Below are positions 4,589-5,833 of a stretch of 5,833 nucleotides of DNA, piece by piece. The notes under the pieces are model-generated. The model ran no database searches, was not told the origin of the DNA, and was given only the letters and a program-made list of their open reading frames with translations. Origin of the DNA: an uncultured beta proteobacterium (lineage in GTDB: Bacteria; Pseudomonadota; Gammaproteobacteria; Burkholderiales; Burkholderiaceae); contig CAIYZI010000642.1 of NCBI GenBank assembly GCA_903930665.1, positions 1-5,833 of the forward strand, in the 5' to 3' direction. Position numbers and translations under genes: made by a program. How positions within the stretch are numbered: the stretch's first letter is position 1; each line of letters starts with the position of its first letter.

Positions 4589-5833
4589 TCAGTCCCGTGC
4601 ATAGATATCCACATCTTTAGTCTCCCGAATAAACAATGTACCAATGACCAGAGTCATTGCAGCAATGATGATGGGATACCAAAGACCATAGTAAATATTG
4701 CCATCTTGCGCAACCAAGGCAAAAGAGATGGTGGGTAGCAAACCTCCAAACCAACCATTACCAATATGGTACGGAAGAGACATCGAGGTATAACGAATGC
4801 GGGTTGGGAACATCTCCACTAGCATTGCAGCAATTGGGCCGTAAACCATCGTCGTCAGAATAACCAAGATGATGAGCAATACAAGCAGCATTGGAATATT
4901 CATTTGACTAGGATCCGCTTTAACCGGATAACCCGCATTATTTAAAGCTTCACGAATAGCCTTCTTAAACTCCGCATCTTTTACTTTTACTTCAGCTGGA
5001 TCTAATCCATTTGATGAGTAACCTTGGATAACAGCATCACCAATCTTTACTACCGCTACTGAACCAGGAGCGCTAGGAATGGTGCTATAGCTAGCGGAGT
5101 TAGATGCCATCACTTGCTTTGCAATATCACAAGAGCTGGTGAACTTGGCTGTACCAGTAGGATTGAATTGGAAGCTACATTCATTAACGTCAGCGGTAAT
5201 AGTTGCTGGTGCATTTGCCATCGCTTTTTCAAGAGCTGGGTTAGCAAAGTGGGTTAAGGCATTGAAAAGTGAAACGGGGGTATTGGGAATGTATAAAACA
5301 ATCGCAATCAGGAGTCCCGACATAATTACAACTTTGCGTCCAATTTTGTCAGACAAACTGCCAAAAATGATAAAGAACGGAGTACCCACTACTAAGGAAG
5401 CAGCCACTAACAAGTTCACAGTCTTAGGATCAACTTTTAATACTTGACCCATAAAGAACAAAGCATAAAACTGTCCTGTGTACCAAACAACCGCCTGACC
5501 TGCAACCAAACCAAAGAGAGCTAAGATCACAATCTTGAGGTTTTTCCATTGACCAAAAGATTCTGTCAAAGGTGCTTTAGACAACTTGCCTTCTTCTTTC
5601 ATTTTCTTGAAAGCAGGAGATTCATTCATCGATAAACGGATATAAACAGAAACCCCTAAGAGTGCAATCGAAAGAATGAAGGGAATACGCCAACCCCATA
5701 CTTCAAAGTCAGGCCCCGTGAATTCACGGGTAAATAAAATCACGAGTAAAGAGAGAAACAGACCTAGAGTAGCCGTAGTCTGAATCCAGGCGGTATAGGC
5801 ACCACGTCTTCCATGGGGAGCGTGTTCAGCAAC
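4589..5833 (-). CDS. MFS transporter, metabolite:H+ symporter type, C-terminal 414 residues (start beyond window)
   Basis: This is an inner-membrane secondary transporter that probably imports a small organic acid or zwitterion with protons; the substrate cannot be read from the sequence. The frame stays open to the right edge, and the fragment begins VAEHAPHGRRGAYTAW, the loop 4-5 motif of this family, so about four N-terminal helices are missing. The GTG at 5743 is internal. Visible segments are TM5 (about 15-35), TM6 (WRIPFILSIALL, about 48-64), a charged cytoplasmic loop, TM7 and TM8, the MFS motif GSLSDKIGRK (158-167), TM9, TM10 (from about 313), MFPTRIRYTSMS (341-352), TM11 and TM12. 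Between TM9 and TM10 lies an unusually long hydrophilic stretch (about 190-312) with two cysteines. The gene converges on the regulator gene and is separated from it by a terminator, so it is not part of the valine operon. A functional link is only a guess. Confidence 0.9.
   Translation of the reverse strand, partial: VAEHAPHGRRGAYTAWIQTTATLGLFLSLLVILFTREFTGPDFEVWGWRIPFILSIALLGVSVYIRLSMNESPAFKKMKEEGKLSKAPLTESFGQWKNLKIVILALFGLVAGQAVVWYTGQFYALFFMGQVLKVDPKTVNLLVAASLVVGTPFFIIFGSLSDKIGRKVVIMSGLLIAIVLYIPNTPVSLFNALTHFANPALEKAMANAPATITADVNECSFQFNPTGTAKFTSSCDIAKQVMASNSASYSTIPSAPGSVAVVKIGDAVIQGYSSNGLDPAEVKVKDAEFKKAIREALNNAGYPVKADPSQMNIPMLLVLLIILVILTTMVYGPIAAMLVEMFPTRIRYTSMSLPYHIGNGWFGGLLPTISFALVAQDGNIYYGLWYPIIIAAMTLVIGTLFIRETKDVDIYARD

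Noticed and set aside
5139..5447. A 102-codon plus-strand open frame antisense to the transporter loop
   Set aside because: It shows no family resemblance and no ribosome site. The minus-strand frame here is continuous with conserved transporter helices on both sides, so the insert is not a separate antisense gene.
5741..5743. GTG as the start of the transporter gene
   Set aside because: The frame continues upstream to the window edge with the conserved EHAPHGRRG loop and TM5, so this GTG is an internal valine codon.
1..5833. Possible mobile element, CRISPR array, tRNA or defence system
   Set aside because: I found no transposase or integrase motifs, spaced direct repeats, tRNA-like cloverleaf or toxin/antitoxin pair. 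Gene content and composition look uniform and chromosomal.

Overview
The window looks like chromosome of a moderately low-GC betaproteobacterium. I would guess a Polynucleobacter-like Burkholderiaceae member, from the roughly 40-45% GC (by eye), the protein flavour and the gene arrangement. This assignment is inference and no database was consulted.

Layout. A tightly packed minus-strand operon fills positions 1-3461. Read in transcription order, it encodes CoA-acylating methylmalonate-semialdehyde dehydrogenase (mmsA), an enoyl-CoA hydratase, 3-hydroxyisobutyrate dehydrogenase (mmsB), and the first 77 residues of a 3-hydroxyisobutyryl-CoA hydrolase cut by the left edge. Spacers are 13, 17 and 21 nt, with good ribosome binding sites in the first two. 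Together these are the lower steps of valine catabolism: methacrylyl-CoA -> 3-hydroxyisobutyryl-CoA -> 3-hydroxyisobutyrate -> methylmalonate semialdehyde -> propionyl-CoA.

A 161-bp intergenic region (3462-3622) separates mmsA from a divergent LysR-type regulator gene (3623-4513), the likely local regulator. It holds two overlapping inverted repeats and an 8-bp palindrome that make good operator candidates.

The regulator gene converges on a minus-strand gene for an MFS transporter of the metabolite:H+ symporter type (4589 to beyond the right edge). Between them lies an intrinsic terminator whose stem contains the last codons and stop of the regulator gene. Its U-tract is oriented for the transporter transcript. 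The transporter carries an unusual region of about 120 residues between TM9 and TM10, predicted periplasmic, with two cysteines.

I see no RNA genes, mobile elements, CRISPR arrays, or defence or toxin genes. This is an ordinary catabolic region. The points worth a second look are the operator architecture, the stop-codon-embedded terminator and the transporter's extra domain.
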